64,000 nucleotides of DNA from Microbacterium amylolyticum (GTDB lineage Bacteria; Actinomycetota; Actinomycetes; Actinomycetales; Microbacteriaceae). The stretch spans positions 2,232,001 to 2,296,000 of the forward strand of contig NZ_CP049253.1 in the NCBI RefSeq assembly GCF_011046975.1, written 5' to 3'. The notes under the pieces were generated by a model that did not search any database, was not told the origin of the DNA, and saw only the letters and a list, made by a program, of their open reading frames with translations. A program made the position numbers and the translations under genes. Position 1 is the first letter of the stretch; every line of letters begins with the position of its first letter. Below are positions 42,275-51,104 of this stretch, piece by piece.

Positions 42275-42750
42275 TCACTCGCGTCCTGCCCATCCTGCTC
42301 GGGACCAGAGCCCTTCACCCGCGTCGAGACCTGTGTCATAAAGGGCGGGGCCGATCGGCTCCTCGTCCGGTGCCGGCCCGGTGACGGGTTCGACGGGTTT
42401 CGCGAGGTCGAGAGCGTGTTCGAGTGGGAGCTCGTGCAGGGTGAGAAACCACTCGAGCGCGCGGCGGCGGTGTTTCTCGCTCATTCCCCGGTGTCGACGC
42501 AACAGGTCGCGGATGTGTGCGTTTAGTCCCTCGAGTGGGCTGGTGGTGCGCGGGTTGCCGTAGGTGATGTGAGTGAAGATGAGGTCCTTCTTCACGACCA
42601 GGCGGACCAGCAGCCAGGCCTTCCGGAGCCGGTCATGGGTAGATCCGAACTGGTCGTTGCGGAACAAGGTCTGTTCGGTGGTGAGGTGACCGAATGACTG
42701 CCACCATTGCTCCAGGAGCAGTTGCCACTCGATGGCGGAATCCGGGTCAC
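42275..42750 (-). pseudogene. IS256/IS1249-like transposase, C-terminal remnant
   Basis: About 155 codons of the C-terminal half of a transposase remain. The conserved block includes QWWQSFGHLTTEQTLFRND, then NPRTTSPLEGLNAHIRDLLR and HRGMSEKHRRRALEWF, which resembles the end of IS1249-type proteins of the IS256 group, with the third catalytic Glu expected near the LEGLN segment. The N-terminal two thirds, including the first two acidic catalytic residues, are missing. The frame continues upstream to 42910 but that part has no similarity I recognise. No inverted repeats or target duplication could be identified, so the element is dead and its ends are not defined. Confidence 0.75.
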
Positions 42751-42918
42751 GGACGGCGGAGTGCGACGTTCCATTGCTGGCCTGGGAGGAGTACGCCGCG
42801 GGAGCACTGTGCCCGGTTGTGGGTGGCCGTACCGGGATGAGGGGCCCTGGGGCGTCCGGGGGACGATGCACCTCACCGACGAGGAGCGCGCTCGCCACGA
42901 GGCGGAGCAAGAACGGTT

Positions 42919-42956
42919 CAAGCAGGATGTCAGGAGTTCGAATCTCCTAGGCTCCA
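42919..42956 (+). other. 3' half of tRNA-Ala (att-site scar)
   Basis: The 38 bases from the anticodon loop onward (CAAGCAGG, then the variable ATGTC, the T arm AGGAG-TTCGAAT-CTCCT and the acceptor strand AGGCTCCA) are those of a tRNA-Ala of the TGC type. The 5' half, which would begin GGGGCCT or GGAGCCT, is absent; upstream sequence is unrelated. Integrases often recombine between anticodon loop and 3' end, so this is the expected product of an integration or excision that removed the rest. The original terminator is still beside it. Confidence 0.72.
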
Positions 42957-42960
42957 CAGA

Positions 42961-42999
42961 AAATCCCTGGTCAGACTGGAAAAGTCAGACCAGGGATTT
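42961..42999. terminator. Bidirectional terminator next to the tRNA-Ala half
   Basis: A 12-bp stem (42961-42972 paired with 42988-42999) ends in AAATCCC/GGGATTT and is followed by TTTTCG on the plus strand. It looks like the native terminator of the lost tRNA gene. Confidence 0.75.
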
Positions 43000-43015
43000 T
43001 TCGTTTCCTGAGCGA

Positions 43016-43037
43016 ATAAGGAGCAGATAAGGAGCAG
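43016..43037. repeat. Two tandem copies of an 11-bp repeat
   Basis: ATAAGGAGCAG occurs twice without spacing (43016-43026 and 43027-43037), directly before the SDR remnant. It may be a slippage product or part of a recombination scar. Confidence 0.8.
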
Positions 43038-43060
43038 CCCTACGAGAGGAGCCGCAGATC

Positions 43061-43219
43061 GTGCTTCGCGAGATCGCGCTCGTCGCTCAGACGCAGGTTA
43101 AGCGCGTCGGTCGGACAGAGGACGTTGCCGCGGTTGTTGCCTTCCTCGCTTCGCCGAGCGCACGCCAGATCACTGGGCAGACGATTCACATCAACGGCGG
43201 CGCGCACACGACGCGCTAA
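43061..43219 (+). pseudogene. SDR (FabG-like) oxidoreductase, C-terminal remnant
   Basis: The last 52 codons of a classical SDR remain. The run VKRVGRTEDVAAVVAFLASP, followed by ARQITGQTIHINGGAH, is the standard end of FabG-type enzymes. The catalytic and nucleotide-binding parts are gone and a stop codon lies in frame at 43028. The remnant abuts the tandem repeat and the tRNA-Ala half, so it is probably a leftover of the same deletion. Confidence 0.82.
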
Positions 43220-43237
43220 CCGCTTCACGTGGTCCGG

Positions 43238-44041
43238 TTACTTTTCCGTCACCAGCTGCGCCAGGTCACCCGCGAGCCGCGTTGCGAGAAGAGCGTGGCC
43301 CTGATCGCTCGGGTGGTGTGCCCCGGCCGGGGAGGTGTCGATAACGACGTCGAAATTCTCGGCCGTGATCCACTCCTCGTCGAGGGGGGAGATGTAATCG
43401 AGGCCCTGCGCGTCCGCGAGCGCTGACAGCGTGGAGTCGATGTCCGTGATTTCTGCGGGAACCGGCAGAACATGCGGTGCGGGGCCAAGCACCACGAGGT
43501 GCGCATCGGGATAGAGGTCCATGAGATGGTCCCAGACGGTGGTCGCGGCGCGGGGGAGATAGCTGAGGTTCTCGAAACGATCGTTGATCGATCCCTGGAG
43601 CACGATGACATCGGGCGAGACACCTGCGTCCAACTCGAGCACCCGCAGCGGGTAGCTGCCGCCGAGTTCGCCGCTGCGCAGATACCCGCTTCCGCTTTCG
43701 CCTGCGACAATCGTGTCCCAGCCCAGCAGGTCGCCGGTTACCGCGGGGTACGCGTGCGCGGAGTCCGAAGCGGCAAGTCCGACCGTCCACGAATCGCCGA
43801 AGATCAGCATCCGGTGGGAGTCATCTTGCTCGGGGGAGCGTGTTTCCGTTGGGGCGGGGGAGCGTGTTTCCGTTGGGGCGGGGGAGCGTGTTTCCGTTGG
43901 GGCGGGGGAGCGGGATTCGAGAGCCGACGACAGGCCATTGTCGATGCGAGAGCCCTGTGATTCGGCAGCGCACGACGCGAGTGCTGTTGTCACCGCCGCG
44001 GCCAGGACAGTGGCGGTAACGATCCGTGCGAGACGCGGCAT
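43238..44041 (-). CDS. SGNH/GDSL-family lipoprotein hydrolase
   Basis: The 267-residue protein has a signal peptide with lipobox LASC at about residue 23, so it should be anchored outside the membrane. A flexible linker carries the repeat TRSPAPTE three times. The SGNH hydrolase domain follows: block I FGDSWTVGL with the nucleophile Ser, the Gly of GESGSGY, the Asn of GSINDRF and the final Asp/His in PSDQGH. It should hydrolyse an ester or acetyl group on a cell-surface polymer. The ATG at 44041 has TAGGCT 6 nt upstream. It is divergent from argS. Confidence 0.85.
   Translation of the reverse strand: MPRLARIVTATVLAAAVTTALASCAAESQGSRIDNGLSSALESRSPAPTETRSPAPTETRSPAPTETRSPEQDDSHRMLIFGDSWTVGLAASDSAHAYPAVTGDLLGWDTIVAGESGSGYLRSGELGGSYPLRVLELDAGVSPDVIVLQGSINDRFENLSYLPRAATTVWDHLMDLYPDAHLVVLGPAPHVLPVPAEITDIDSTLSALADAQGLDYISPLDEEWITAENFDVVIDTSPAGAHHPSDQGHALLATRLAGDLAQLVTEK
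43833..43913. repeat. 24-bp tandem repeat in the GDSL lipoprotein gene
   Basis: Three perfect 24-bp units (43833-43856, 43857-43880, 43881-43904) and nine bases of a fourth encode the TRSPAPTE linker. Perfect units suggest recent slippage and variable copy number between strains. Confidence 0.9.
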
Positions 44042-44047
44042 ACGAAC

Positions 44048-44053
44048 AGCCTA
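44048..44053 (-). promoter_or_regulatory. -10 box TAGGCT, leaderless promoter of the GDSL lipoprotein
   Basis: On the minus strand TAGGCT is separated by 6 nt from the ATG at 44041. Confidence 0.5.
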
Positions 44054-44133
44054 TTCACGTTGCTGCTGCCGCCCCTTGCCGCCGTTCTCACCGGGCGCGT
44101 CCGCGCTCAGAAGGAACCTTCAACACACGCCAC

Positions 44134-44139
44134 TAGACT
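44134..44139 (+). promoter_or_regulatory. -10 box TAGACT of argS
   Basis: TAGACT lies 9 nt before the argS ATG, so the transcript has at most a few untranslated bases. Confidence 0.45.
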
Positions 44140-44148
44140 CAGAGCGCT

Positions 44149-45804
44149 ATGAATCCTGACGCCCTCGCCTCTGCCCTGTTCGTCGCGCTCGAAGCGATTG
44201 CCGAGCGCCGACGCCCCGGCGTCGCCCTCGACGCTTCCGTCGCCGATATCACCGTCGAGCGGCCCAAGAACCGTGATCACGGCGACTGGGCGACGAACGC
44301 GGCGATGAAGTTCGCGAAGAAGATCGGCGCGAACCCGCGCGAGCTTGCTCAGGAGCTGGCCGATGAGCTGGCGAGTGTGGACGGGATTGCCTCGGTCGAG
44401 ATCGCGGGTCCTGGCTTCATCAACGTGCGCCTTGACGCCGCGGCCGCTGGCCAGCTGGCACAGACGATCGTCGATGCGGGCGCCGAGTTTGGTCACAACA
44501 GCTCGCAGGCCGGCAACAGCATCAACCTTGAGTTCGTCAGCGGTAATCCGACCGGACCGCTTCACATCGGTCACACGCGGTGGGCCGCGCTCGGTGATGC
44601 GATCGGCCGGTTGCTGGAGGCATCGGGCGCGAACGTTGCCCGCGAGTACTACATCAACGATGCCGGCGCGCAGATCGACCGCTTCGGCGCATCGGTTCTC
44701 GCCGCGATGACGGGGCAGCCCGCCCCCGAAGACGGCTATAAGGGCGCCTACATTGACGCTCTCGGCAAGCGGGTTCTCGCCGAAGACCCCGACATTCTGG
44801 ACGGGCCGGAAAACTCTCGCGTGGCTGCGGTGAGCGAGGTGGCGTACCGCCTCCAGCTGGCTGAGATTCGCGAGTCGCTCGAGAAATTCAACGTGAACTT
44901 CGATGTGTGGTACTCCGAGCGCGATCTGCACGCGGGGTCGCCCAGCTTGATCGATCAGGCCGTCGACCGTCTGCGCGAGCAGGGATACGTCTACGACGAG
45001 GACGACGCTGTGTGGGTGCGCACAACGGCGTTCGGCGATGACAAGGATCGCGTGATTCGCCGCGGCAATGGCATTTACACCTACTTCGCGGCCGATGCGG
45101 CGTACTACCTGAACAAGGGCGATCGCGGATACCAGCACAAGATCTATCTGCTGGGCGCTGATCACCACGGTTATGTTCACCGCCTCAAGGCGCTGGCGGG
45201 CGCGGCGGGCGACAACCCGGACACCGATATCGAGGTCCTGATCGGTCAGCTCGTCTCGATTAACGGCGCAAAGCTCTCCAAGCGCGCGGGAAACATCATT
45301 GAGCTTGATGATCTGCGCGACTGGATCGGCACGGACGCCCTGCGTTATTCGCTGGCCCGCTATCCCGCAGACTCACCGCTTTCGCTCGATCCCGAGCTGC
45401 TGAAGAAGCGCACGAACGACAACCCCGTCTTCTACGTGCAGTACGCGCATGCGCGCACCGTCAACGTCGGCCGCAACGCGGTCGATTCCGGTGTGACACG
45501 CGAGACGTTCGCCCCTGAGCTTCTGAACCACGAGACCGAGGCTGCGCTGCTTGGCGCTCTTCAGGAATTCCCCCGCGTTGTTGCGTTCGCCGCTGAGGTG
45601 CGCGAACCGCACCGTGTTGCGCGCTACCTCGAGGAGCTCGCTGGCCTGTACCACCGCTGGTACGACAACTGCCGTGTCACGCCGAAGGGCGACGAGGTCG
45701 TTGAGCCCGTTCACGGAACCCGCCTGTGGCTCAACGACGCGACCGGCCAGGTTCTGCGCAACGGACTGCACCTGCTGGGTGTGAGCGCGCCAGAACGGAT
45801 GTAA
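44149..45804 (+). CDS. argS: Arginyl-tRNA synthetase
   Basis: ArgRS charges tRNA-Arg. The 551-residue class I enzyme has the N-terminal additional domain, the HIGH motif as HIGH at 139-142 (GNPTGPLHIGHTRW) and the KMSKS-like motif as KLSKRAGN around residue 375, as is normal for bacterial ArgRS. A C-terminal anticodon-binding domain runs to the end (NDATGQVLRNGLHLLGV). The frame begins at ATG 44149. It opens the run argS-lysA-hom-thrB-thrC, but a hairpin after its stop suggests partial separation from lysA. Note that a tRNA-Arg gene lies 2 kb upstream, probably by chance. Confidence 0.96.
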   Translation: MNPDALASALFVALEAIAERRRPGVALDASVADITVERPKNRDHGDWATNAAMKFAKKIGANPRELAQELADELASVDGIASVEIAGPGFINVRLDAAAAGQLAQTIVDAGAEFGHNSSQAGNSINLEFVSGNPTGPLHIGHTRWAALGDAIGRLLEASGANVAREYYINDAGAQIDRFGASVLAAMTGQPAPEDGYKGAYIDALGKRVLAEDPDILDGPENSRVAAVSEVAYRLQLAEIRESLEKFNVNFDVWYSERDLHAGSPSLIDQAVDRLREQGYVYDEDDAVWVRTTAFGDDKDRVIRRGNGIYTYFAADAAYYLNKGDRGYQHKIYLLGADHHGYVHRLKALAGAAGDNPDTDIEVLIGQLVSINGAKLSKRAGNIIELDDLRDWIGTDALRYSLARYPADSPLSLDPELLKKRTNDNPVFYVQYAHARTVNVGRNAVDSGVTRETFAPELLNHETEAALLGALQEFPRVVAFAAEVREPHRVARYLEELAGLYHRWYDNCRVTPKGDEVVEPVHGTRLWLNDATGQVLRNGLHLLGVSAPERM

Positions 45805-45813
45805 GTCCCTCAC

Positions 45814-45843
45814 GATGGCCCCTTTCGGTCGAAAGGGGCCATC
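45814..45843 (+). terminator. Hairpin after argS
   Basis: A perfect 13-bp stem (45814-45826 with 45831-45843) with a GGTC loop follows the argS stop. There is no U-tract, so termination could be partial. Confidence 0.65.
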
Positions 45844-45888
45844 GTCGTCTCCCTGTGTCACGAAGCCGGGGAGGCTGGGAATCTCCCG

Positions 45889-45894
45889 TAGACT
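45889..45894 (+). promoter_or_regulatory. -10 box TAGACT upstream of lysA
   Basis: TAGACT would start the transcript near 45901. This rules out the GTG at 45898 as a practical start and leaves a leader of about 70 nt before the ATG at 45970. Confidence 0.45.
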
Positions 45895-45969
45895 TGGGTG
45901 AAGCGGCGCGCGAACGTGCGCGGCCGCATGCTCAACGCCTCCCGATCCGCAAGGAATCCCCGACGACCG

Positions 45970-47406
45970 ATGGTCTCCGAGTCCGTATCACCCCTCGCGC
46001 CCGAGTGGCTTGTTGCTCCTGCCGATGCCAATGGCCTCGCCTCGCTGGTGTGGCCGCGATCGGCGTCCCGCGATAACGACGGCATGCTCGTGATCGCTGG
46101 CGCTCGTGCCGACGATCTCGTGCGAGAGTTCGGAACGCCCGTTGTCGTGATCGACGAACACGACGCCCGTTCCCGCGCCGCCGAAACGCTGGCAGCCTTC
46201 GACGCCGCCGCGTCGCGCCACGGGGGATCCGCCCGTGTCTACTACGCGGGCAAGGTGTTCATGTCGGCCGATGTCGCGCGGTGGATGACGGCCGAGGGGC
46301 TGAACATCGATGTCTGCTCGCGCGGCGAACTCGAAACGGCGCTCGCAGCGGGAACCGACCCGGCCCGTATTGGGTTCCACGGGAACAACAAGAGTCTCAG
46401 CGAGCTGGAGCGCGCCGTCACCGTTGGCGTCGGAACGATCATCGTCGACTCAGCGATCGAGATCGAACGGCTCGACGCCATCACGCGCCGTCACGGACGC
46501 ACCCAGCGGGTCCTCGTTCGCGTGCGCAGCGGCGTTCATGCCGATACTCACAGTTTTCTCGCAACGGCCCACGAGGACCAGAAGTTCGGGTTCTCCCTGG
46601 CCGAAGGGGAACAGGCTGCCGCACGCATCCGCGAAACGGAACATGTCGAGTTCATCGGTCTCCACTGCCACATCGGATCGCAGATCTTCGGCGTCGCGGG
46701 CTTCCGGGAATCAGCGACGCGCCTTCTCGAGGTGCACGCTCGCCTTCTCGAATCCGGTGATGTTCCTGTTCTGAACCTCGGCGGCGGCTTCGGGATTGCG
46801 TACACCAGCGTCGACGACCCCGCCGATATTCGTGACCTCGCTGACGGCATCGTTGACGCCGTCGCCGAGGAGTGCGACCGCCGAGGGATCCCCCTTCCGA
46901 TTCTGGCGTTCGAACCCGGGCGGAGCATTTTCGGTCCCGCCGGCGTCACGCTTTACGAGGTCGGAACAACGAAGCCGATCACCGTCGAAACGCCTTCCGG
47001 ATCAGCGCAGCGCCTGTACGTCTCGGTCGACGGCGGTATGAGCGACAACGCCCGGCCGGCCCTGTACGGCGCCCAGTTCTCTGCGCGAATTGCCTCGCGC
47101 ACCTCCTCGGCCGACCCCGCGCTCGTGCGCGTGGTCGGCATGCACTGTGAGTCCGGCGACATCGTCGTCGACAACGAGTATTTGCCGGGCGACGTCACCC
47201 CTGGTGATCTCCTTGCTGTGCCGTCCACCGGTGCCTATACGGTGGCGCTGTCCAGTAACTACAACCATGTTCCCCGCCCGCCCGTTGTCGCTGTGCGCGA
47301 CGGCGCGGCGCGGGTGATCATTCGCGGCGAGCAGATCGAAGACCTGCTCGCCAGGGATGCCGGCATCACACGCGGCGTTCCTGCACACCACGAGGGAGAG
47401 AAATGA
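45970..47406 (+). CDS. lysA: Diaminopimelate decarboxylase
   Basis: LysA makes L-lysine from meso-diaminopimelate with PLP. The 478-residue alanine racemase-fold enzyme has its PLP Lys95 in VYYAGKVF, the HCHIGSQIF phosphate segment, the glycine-rich LGGGFGIAY and the catalytic Cys in GMHCESGDI. The chosen start (MVSESVSPLAPEWL) has AAGGAAT 14 nt upstream and lies downstream of the predicted transcript start; the GTG at 45898 is not used. The stop overlaps hom as ATGA. As elsewhere in actinobacteria, lysine and threonine branches share one operon here. Confidence 0.95.
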   Translation: MVSESVSPLAPEWLVAPADANGLASLVWPRSASRDNDGMLVIAGARADDLVREFGTPVVVIDEHDARSRAAETLAAFDAAASRHGGSARVYYAGKVFMSADVARWMTAEGLNIDVCSRGELETALAAGTDPARIGFHGNNKSLSELERAVTVGVGTIIVDSAIEIERLDAITRRHGRTQRVLVRVRSGVHADTHSFLATAHEDQKFGFSLAEGEQAAARIRETEHVEFIGLHCHIGSQIFGVAGFRESATRLLEVHARLLESGDVPVLNLGGGFGIAYTSVDDPADIRDLADGIVDAVAEECDRRGIPLPILAFEPGRSIFGPAGVTLYEVGTTKPITVETPSGSAQRLYVSVDGGMSDNARPALYGAQFSARIASRTSSADPALVRVVGMHCESGDIVVDNEYLPGDVTPGDLLAVPSTGAYTVALSSNYNHVPRPPVVAVRDGAARVIIRGEQIEDLLARDAGITRGVPAHHEGEK

Positions 47407-48722
47407 TCGATCACCGCACCCTGCGCGTCGCGCTGCTCGGCGCCGGCTCGGTCGGGTCACAGGTTGCACGCCTGCTGCTCGAGCATGCCGACGAACTCGA
47501 GGAGCGCGCGGGCGCTCGCCTGGAGCTTGCGGGAATCGCCGTCCGCAACATCGATGCGCAGCGCGATGTTGACCTGCCGCGTGAGCTGCTAACAACCGAC
47601 GCGAGTGAGCTCATCGTCGGCAGCGACATCGTGATCGAGCTCATGGGCGGCATCGAGCCTGCCAAGTCTTACATTCTCGAGGCGCTGAACTCGGGAGCCG
47701 ACGTTGTCACGGGAAACAAGGCGCTTCTCGCAACGCACGGCGCCGAGATCTTTGACGCCGCCGACCAGGTGGGCGCATCCGTCTCGTACGAGGCGGCTGT
47801 CGCCGGTGCGATCCCGATCGTCCGTCCTCTGAAAGACTCCCTCGCGGGAGACCGCGTTAAGCGCATTTTCGGCATCGTCAACGGTTCGACGAACTACATT
47901 CTCGACCGCATGGACCGCGATGGCCTGCCGGCAGATGAGGCCGCACAGATCGCTTCCGATCTCGGGTTTCTTGAGGCCGACCCGACCCTCGATGTCGAGG
48001 GCTACGACGCCGCGCAGAAGGCTGCCATCATCGCGAGCCTCGCGTTTCACACGCGTGTGTCGATCGACGATGTGCACCGTGAGGGCATCACGGGCGTCAC
48101 CGCCGAGATGATCGAAAGCGCGAGCCGCGCCGGATATGTCATCAAGCTCTTGGCCGTGTGCGAACGGCTCGACGCCACGGGCGACGGCCACGAGGAATCG
48201 ATCTCCGTGCGCGTGTACCCGGCGCTCATCAGCCGCGAGCACCCCCTCGCCAGCGTTCACGGCGGCAACAACGCCGTTTTCGTCGAGGCAGAGGCCGCGG
48301 GAAGCCTGATGTTCTATGGCGCCGGTGCCGGTGGCATCGAAACCGCCTCGGCCGTGATGGGTGATGTTGTTTCGGCGGCACGCCGTCACATCGCCGGTGG
48401 CGTCGGCGTGGGTGAATCTCCGCGCGGACAACTGCCCGTTGCGCCGATCGGCCGCATCATCACGAGCTACCAGATTCGCCTTGAGGTGTCGGATGAACCG
48501 GGCGTGCTCGAGGCGATCGCCTCGATTCTGACGGAAGGCGGTGTCTCTGCCGCCGCCGTTGAGCAGACGGCCATCCCCTCCGACGGCCAAGCGGCCCGTG
48601 CCCAGCTCGTCATCGGAACGCACCGTGCCAGGGAAGAGGCTCTCGCCGCCACCGTCGAACGCCTGGCCGCGAGCGACGTCGTTATCCGCGTGGCATCCGT
48701 GCTGCGCGTCGAAGGCGAATGA
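47403..48722 (+). CDS. hom: Homoserine dehydrogenase
   Basis: Hom reduces aspartate semialdehyde to homoserine, feeding methionine (metX), threonine and isoleucine. The 439-residue protein has the NAD(P)-binding LLGAGSVGSQVA, the catalytic domain with the Lys/Asp cluster near LGFLEADPTLDVEGYDAAQK, and a C-terminal ACT domain (YQIRLEVSDEPGVLEAIASI) that normally gives threonine feedback inhibition. It overlaps lysA and thrB, each by 4 nt. GAGGGAGAG before the ATG is a good ribosome site. Confidence 0.96.
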   Translation: MIDHRTLRVALLGAGSVGSQVARLLLEHADELEERAGARLELAGIAVRNIDAQRDVDLPRELLTTDASELIVGSDIVIELMGGIEPAKSYILEALNSGADVVTGNKALLATHGAEIFDAADQVGASVSYEAAVAGAIPIVRPLKDSLAGDRVKRIFGIVNGSTNYILDRMDRDGLPADEAAQIASDLGFLEADPTLDVEGYDAAQKAAIIASLAFHTRVSIDDVHREGITGVTAEMIESASRAGYVIKLLAVCERLDATGDGHEESISVRVYPALISREHPLASVHGGNNAVFVEAEAAGSLMFYGAGAGGIETASAVMGDVVSAARRHIAGGVGVGESPRGQLPVAPIGRIITSYQIRLEVSDEPGVLEAIASILTEGGVSAAAVEQTAIPSDGQAARAQLVIGTHRAREEALAATVERLAASDVVIRVASVLRVEGE

Positions 48723-49681
48723 CCACCTCCTCTGCGGGAACGCACACGGTCTACGTGCGCGTTCCCGCAACCAGCGCCAATCTTGGTCCCGGTTTCGACA
48801 CGCTCGGCCTCGCGCTCAGCGTGTACGACGAACTGGAGGTCACGGCTCTCGCGCCGGGTGAACTCGAGATCGATGTCACAGGAACGGGCGCCGACGACAT
48901 TCCGCGTGACGAGTCGCACCTGATCGCACGGACGATTCGCTACTGCTACGAAGCAGTGGGACGTTCAGCGCCAGGGCTCCGGATTGTCGCGCACAACGGC
49001 ATTCCTCACGGAAAGGGCCTCGGCTCGTCGGGCGCGGCCGTCGCGGCGGGCGTTCTTGCCGCAAAGGGGTTGCTCGCTGGCCAGGCCGAACTCACCGAAA
49101 CCGATCTTCTGCGTCTGGCGACCGAGCTTGAGGGTCACCCCGACAACGTTGCTCCCGCGCTGTTCGGCGGGCTGACGATCGCGTGGACGGAGAACGGCGC
49201 TCCGCAGCACAAGAAGCTGCTCGTGCATCGCGGTGTCGCGCCGGTGGTTTTTGTGCCGGACCACACGATGTCCACCTCCACTGCGCGCAGTGTGCTGGGC
49301 GCCGAGGTATCGCGCGAGGACGCGGTGTTCAATGTCTCGCGGTCGGCTCTGCTGATCGCGGCGCTCACCCAGAGCCCCGATCTGCTGCTGTCGGCAACCG
49401 ACGACAAGCTCCACCAGGAGCGACGCGCCCAGGCGATGCCCGAGACGTTTGCCCTCGTGAGCGCCCTGCGCGCGCGAGGCTTCGCGGCTGTTGTCTCGGG
49501 AGCGGGGCCGAGCGTGCTTGTGCTCGCCGATGGTCCGGGCCGCCGCCTCGAGGCCGCTGATGTTGCGGAAGAAGCAACGGGCGGAACCTGGCAGTCGCAC
49601 ATGCTCGCCGTCGACTTCCTCGGCGGAACGGTGCGTACCGCCGAAGATGTGACAATGGAATTTCCCCATGCCGGATCGTGA
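48719..49681 (+). CDS. thrB: Homoserine kinase
   Basis: ThrB phosphorylates homoserine. The 320-residue GHMP kinase has the N-terminal VRVPATSANLGPGFDTLGLAL, the ATP-binding HGKGLGSSGAAVAAG with the conserved serines, and a third motif VVSGAGPSVLVLA near the C-terminus. It overlaps hom by 4 nt. The stop at 49681 is 13 bp before the thrC GTG, whose ribosome site lies over the thrB end, so translation is likely coupled. Confidence 0.96.
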   Translation: MTTSSAGTHTVYVRVPATSANLGPGFDTLGLALSVYDELEVTALAPGELEIDVTGTGADDIPRDESHLIARTIRYCYEAVGRSAPGLRIVAHNGIPHGKGLGSSGAAVAAGVLAAKGLLAGQAELTETDLLRLATELEGHPDNVAPALFGGLTIAWTENGAPQHKKLLVHRGVAPVVFVPDHTMSTSTARSVLGAEVSREDAVFNVSRSALLIAALTQSPDLLLSATDDKLHQERRAQAMPETFALVSALRARGFAAVVSGAGPSVLVLADGPGRRLEAADVAEEATGGTWQSHMLAVDFLGGTVRTAEDVTMEFPHAGS

Positions 49682-49694
49682 CCTGAGGAGCCCC

Positions 49695-51104
49695 GTGCAG
49701 TACATCTCAACCCGAGGCGGCTCCGAGCCGATGTCGTACTGTGAGGCGTTGCTCGAGGGTCTCGCCCGCGATGGCGGACTCACCGTTCCCGCCGTGATGC
49801 CGCAGGTCGATGGCGAAACGCTGGAGAGCTGGCGTTCGCTCACCTACCCGCAGCTCGCGACAGAGGTGCTCGGGCTGTTTGCCACCGACATCCCGCGTGA
49901 GGATCTTGCACGGATGACGTCTGCCGCCTACGCGGCGTTCCCGGGCGATGTCGTTCCGCTGCGATCGATCGGCGATGGCATCACGCTTGTCGGCCTGTCC
50001 GAGGGACCGACGCTGGCCTTTAAGGACATGGCGATGCAGTTCCTCGGCCAGGTCCTCGAATACGCGCTCGAGCGCACCGGGTCCGTTCTCAACGTCCTGG
50101 GTGCCACATCAGGCGACACGGGTTCTGCCGCCGAGCATGCGCTGCGCGGCAAAGACCGCATTTCGGTGTTCATGCTGTCGCCGCTCGGCCGGATGAGCTC
50201 GTTCCAACGCGCGCAGATGTTCTCTCTCGATGACAAGAACGTCCACAACATCGCGATCGACGGCGTTTTCGATGACTGCCAGAACCTCGTCAAAGAGCTG
50301 GCGGGCGATCTCGACTTCAAGGGCGCCCAGCGCCTGGGCGCCGTGAACTCCATCAACCTCGCGCGCATCACGGCGCAGGTTGTCTACTACTTCTGGGCGT
50401 GGCTGCGGGCCACCGACGATGGTGGGTGGACAGAGTTGTCGTTCACGGTGCCCTCGGGCAACTTCGGCAACATTCTGTCCGGTTTCTTCGCAAAGCAGAT
50501 GGGGCTGCCGGTTCACCGCCTGGTGCTCGCGACGAACGAGAACAACGTTCTCGACGAGTTCTTCCGCACGGGCATCTATCGTCCGCGCAGCTCCGCCGAA
50601 ACGCTGGCAACGTCGAGCCCGTCGATGGACATCTCCAAGGCCTCCAACCTCGAGCGCTTCATCTTCGAGCTTGCCGGCCGCGATGGTGCCCGCGTTGTGG
50701 CGGCGTGGAACGAGCTTGCGACCAACGGATCGTTCGACTTCACAGCCGACCTCCCGCGCTTCATCGAGGAGTTCGGCATCGTCAGCGGAACCTCGACACA
50801 TGCCGATCGACTTGCCACGATCCGCTCGGTGTACGAGGAAACGGGTGAGGTCATCGACCCGCACACGGCCGACGGTGTGAAGGTTGCGCGGGAGTACGTC
50901 GAGTCCGGTGTTCCGATGCTCGTCCTGGAAACAGCCAAGCCTCAGAAATTCGCCGAAACGATCAGCGAGGCGATCGGAATCGAGCTGGAGTATTCGGATG
51001 AGTTGCGGACGATGATGGACGCACCGCAGCACGTTGTCGAGATGGCAAACGACGCGGAATCCCTCCGCGTTTTCATCGAGGCTGCTGCCCTCCGCGAAAA
51101 CTGA
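49695..51104 (+). CDS. thrC: Threonine synthase
   Basis: ThrC converts phosphohomoserine to threonine with PLP. The 469-residue protein is of the longer, bacterial type, with N-terminal VQYISTRGGSEPMSYCEAL, the PLP Lys110 in EGPTLAFKDMAMQF and a glycine-rich PLP-phosphate loop in VLGATSGDTGSAA. The GTG at 49695 has GAGGAG 5 nt upstream and gives the normal N-terminus; an in-frame Met at 49668 lies inside thrB and is not preferred. It is the last gene of the lysA-hom-thrB-thrC operon. Confidence 0.95.
   Translation: MQYISTRGGSEPMSYCEALLEGLARDGGLTVPAVMPQVDGETLESWRSLTYPQLATEVLGLFATDIPREDLARMTSAAYAAFPGDVVPLRSIGDGITLVGLSEGPTLAFKDMAMQFLGQVLEYALERTGSVLNVLGATSGDTGSAAEHALRGKDRISVFMLSPLGRMSSFQRAQMFSLDDKNVHNIAIDGVFDDCQNLVKELAGDLDFKGAQRLGAVNSINLARITAQVVYYFWAWLRATDDGGWTELSFTVPSGNFGNILSGFFAKQMGLPVHRLVLATNENNVLDEFFRTGIYRPRSSAETLATSSPSMDISKASNLERFIFELAGRDGARVVAAWNELATNGSFDFTADLPRFIEEFGIVSGTSTHADRLATIRSVYEETGEVIDPHTADGVKVAREYVESGVPMLVLETAKPQKFAETISEAIGIELEYSDELRTMMDAPQHVVEMANDAESLRVFIEAAALREN

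Noticed and set aside
42919..42956. An intact tRNA gene
   Set aside because: Only the anticodon-loop-to-3' half is present; no D arm or 5' acceptor strand can be drawn from the upstream sequence.
42592..43030. Small open frames on both strands (42592-42957 minus and 42707-43030 plus) as genes
   Set aside because: Both run through the tRNA-Ala half and terminator, giving the spurious peptide runs typical of translated tRNA.
45898..45969. A longer LysA starting at GTG 45898
   Set aside because: It lies 3 nt from a TAGACT box, so it would be outside or at the very edge of the transcript, and those residues match no LysA.
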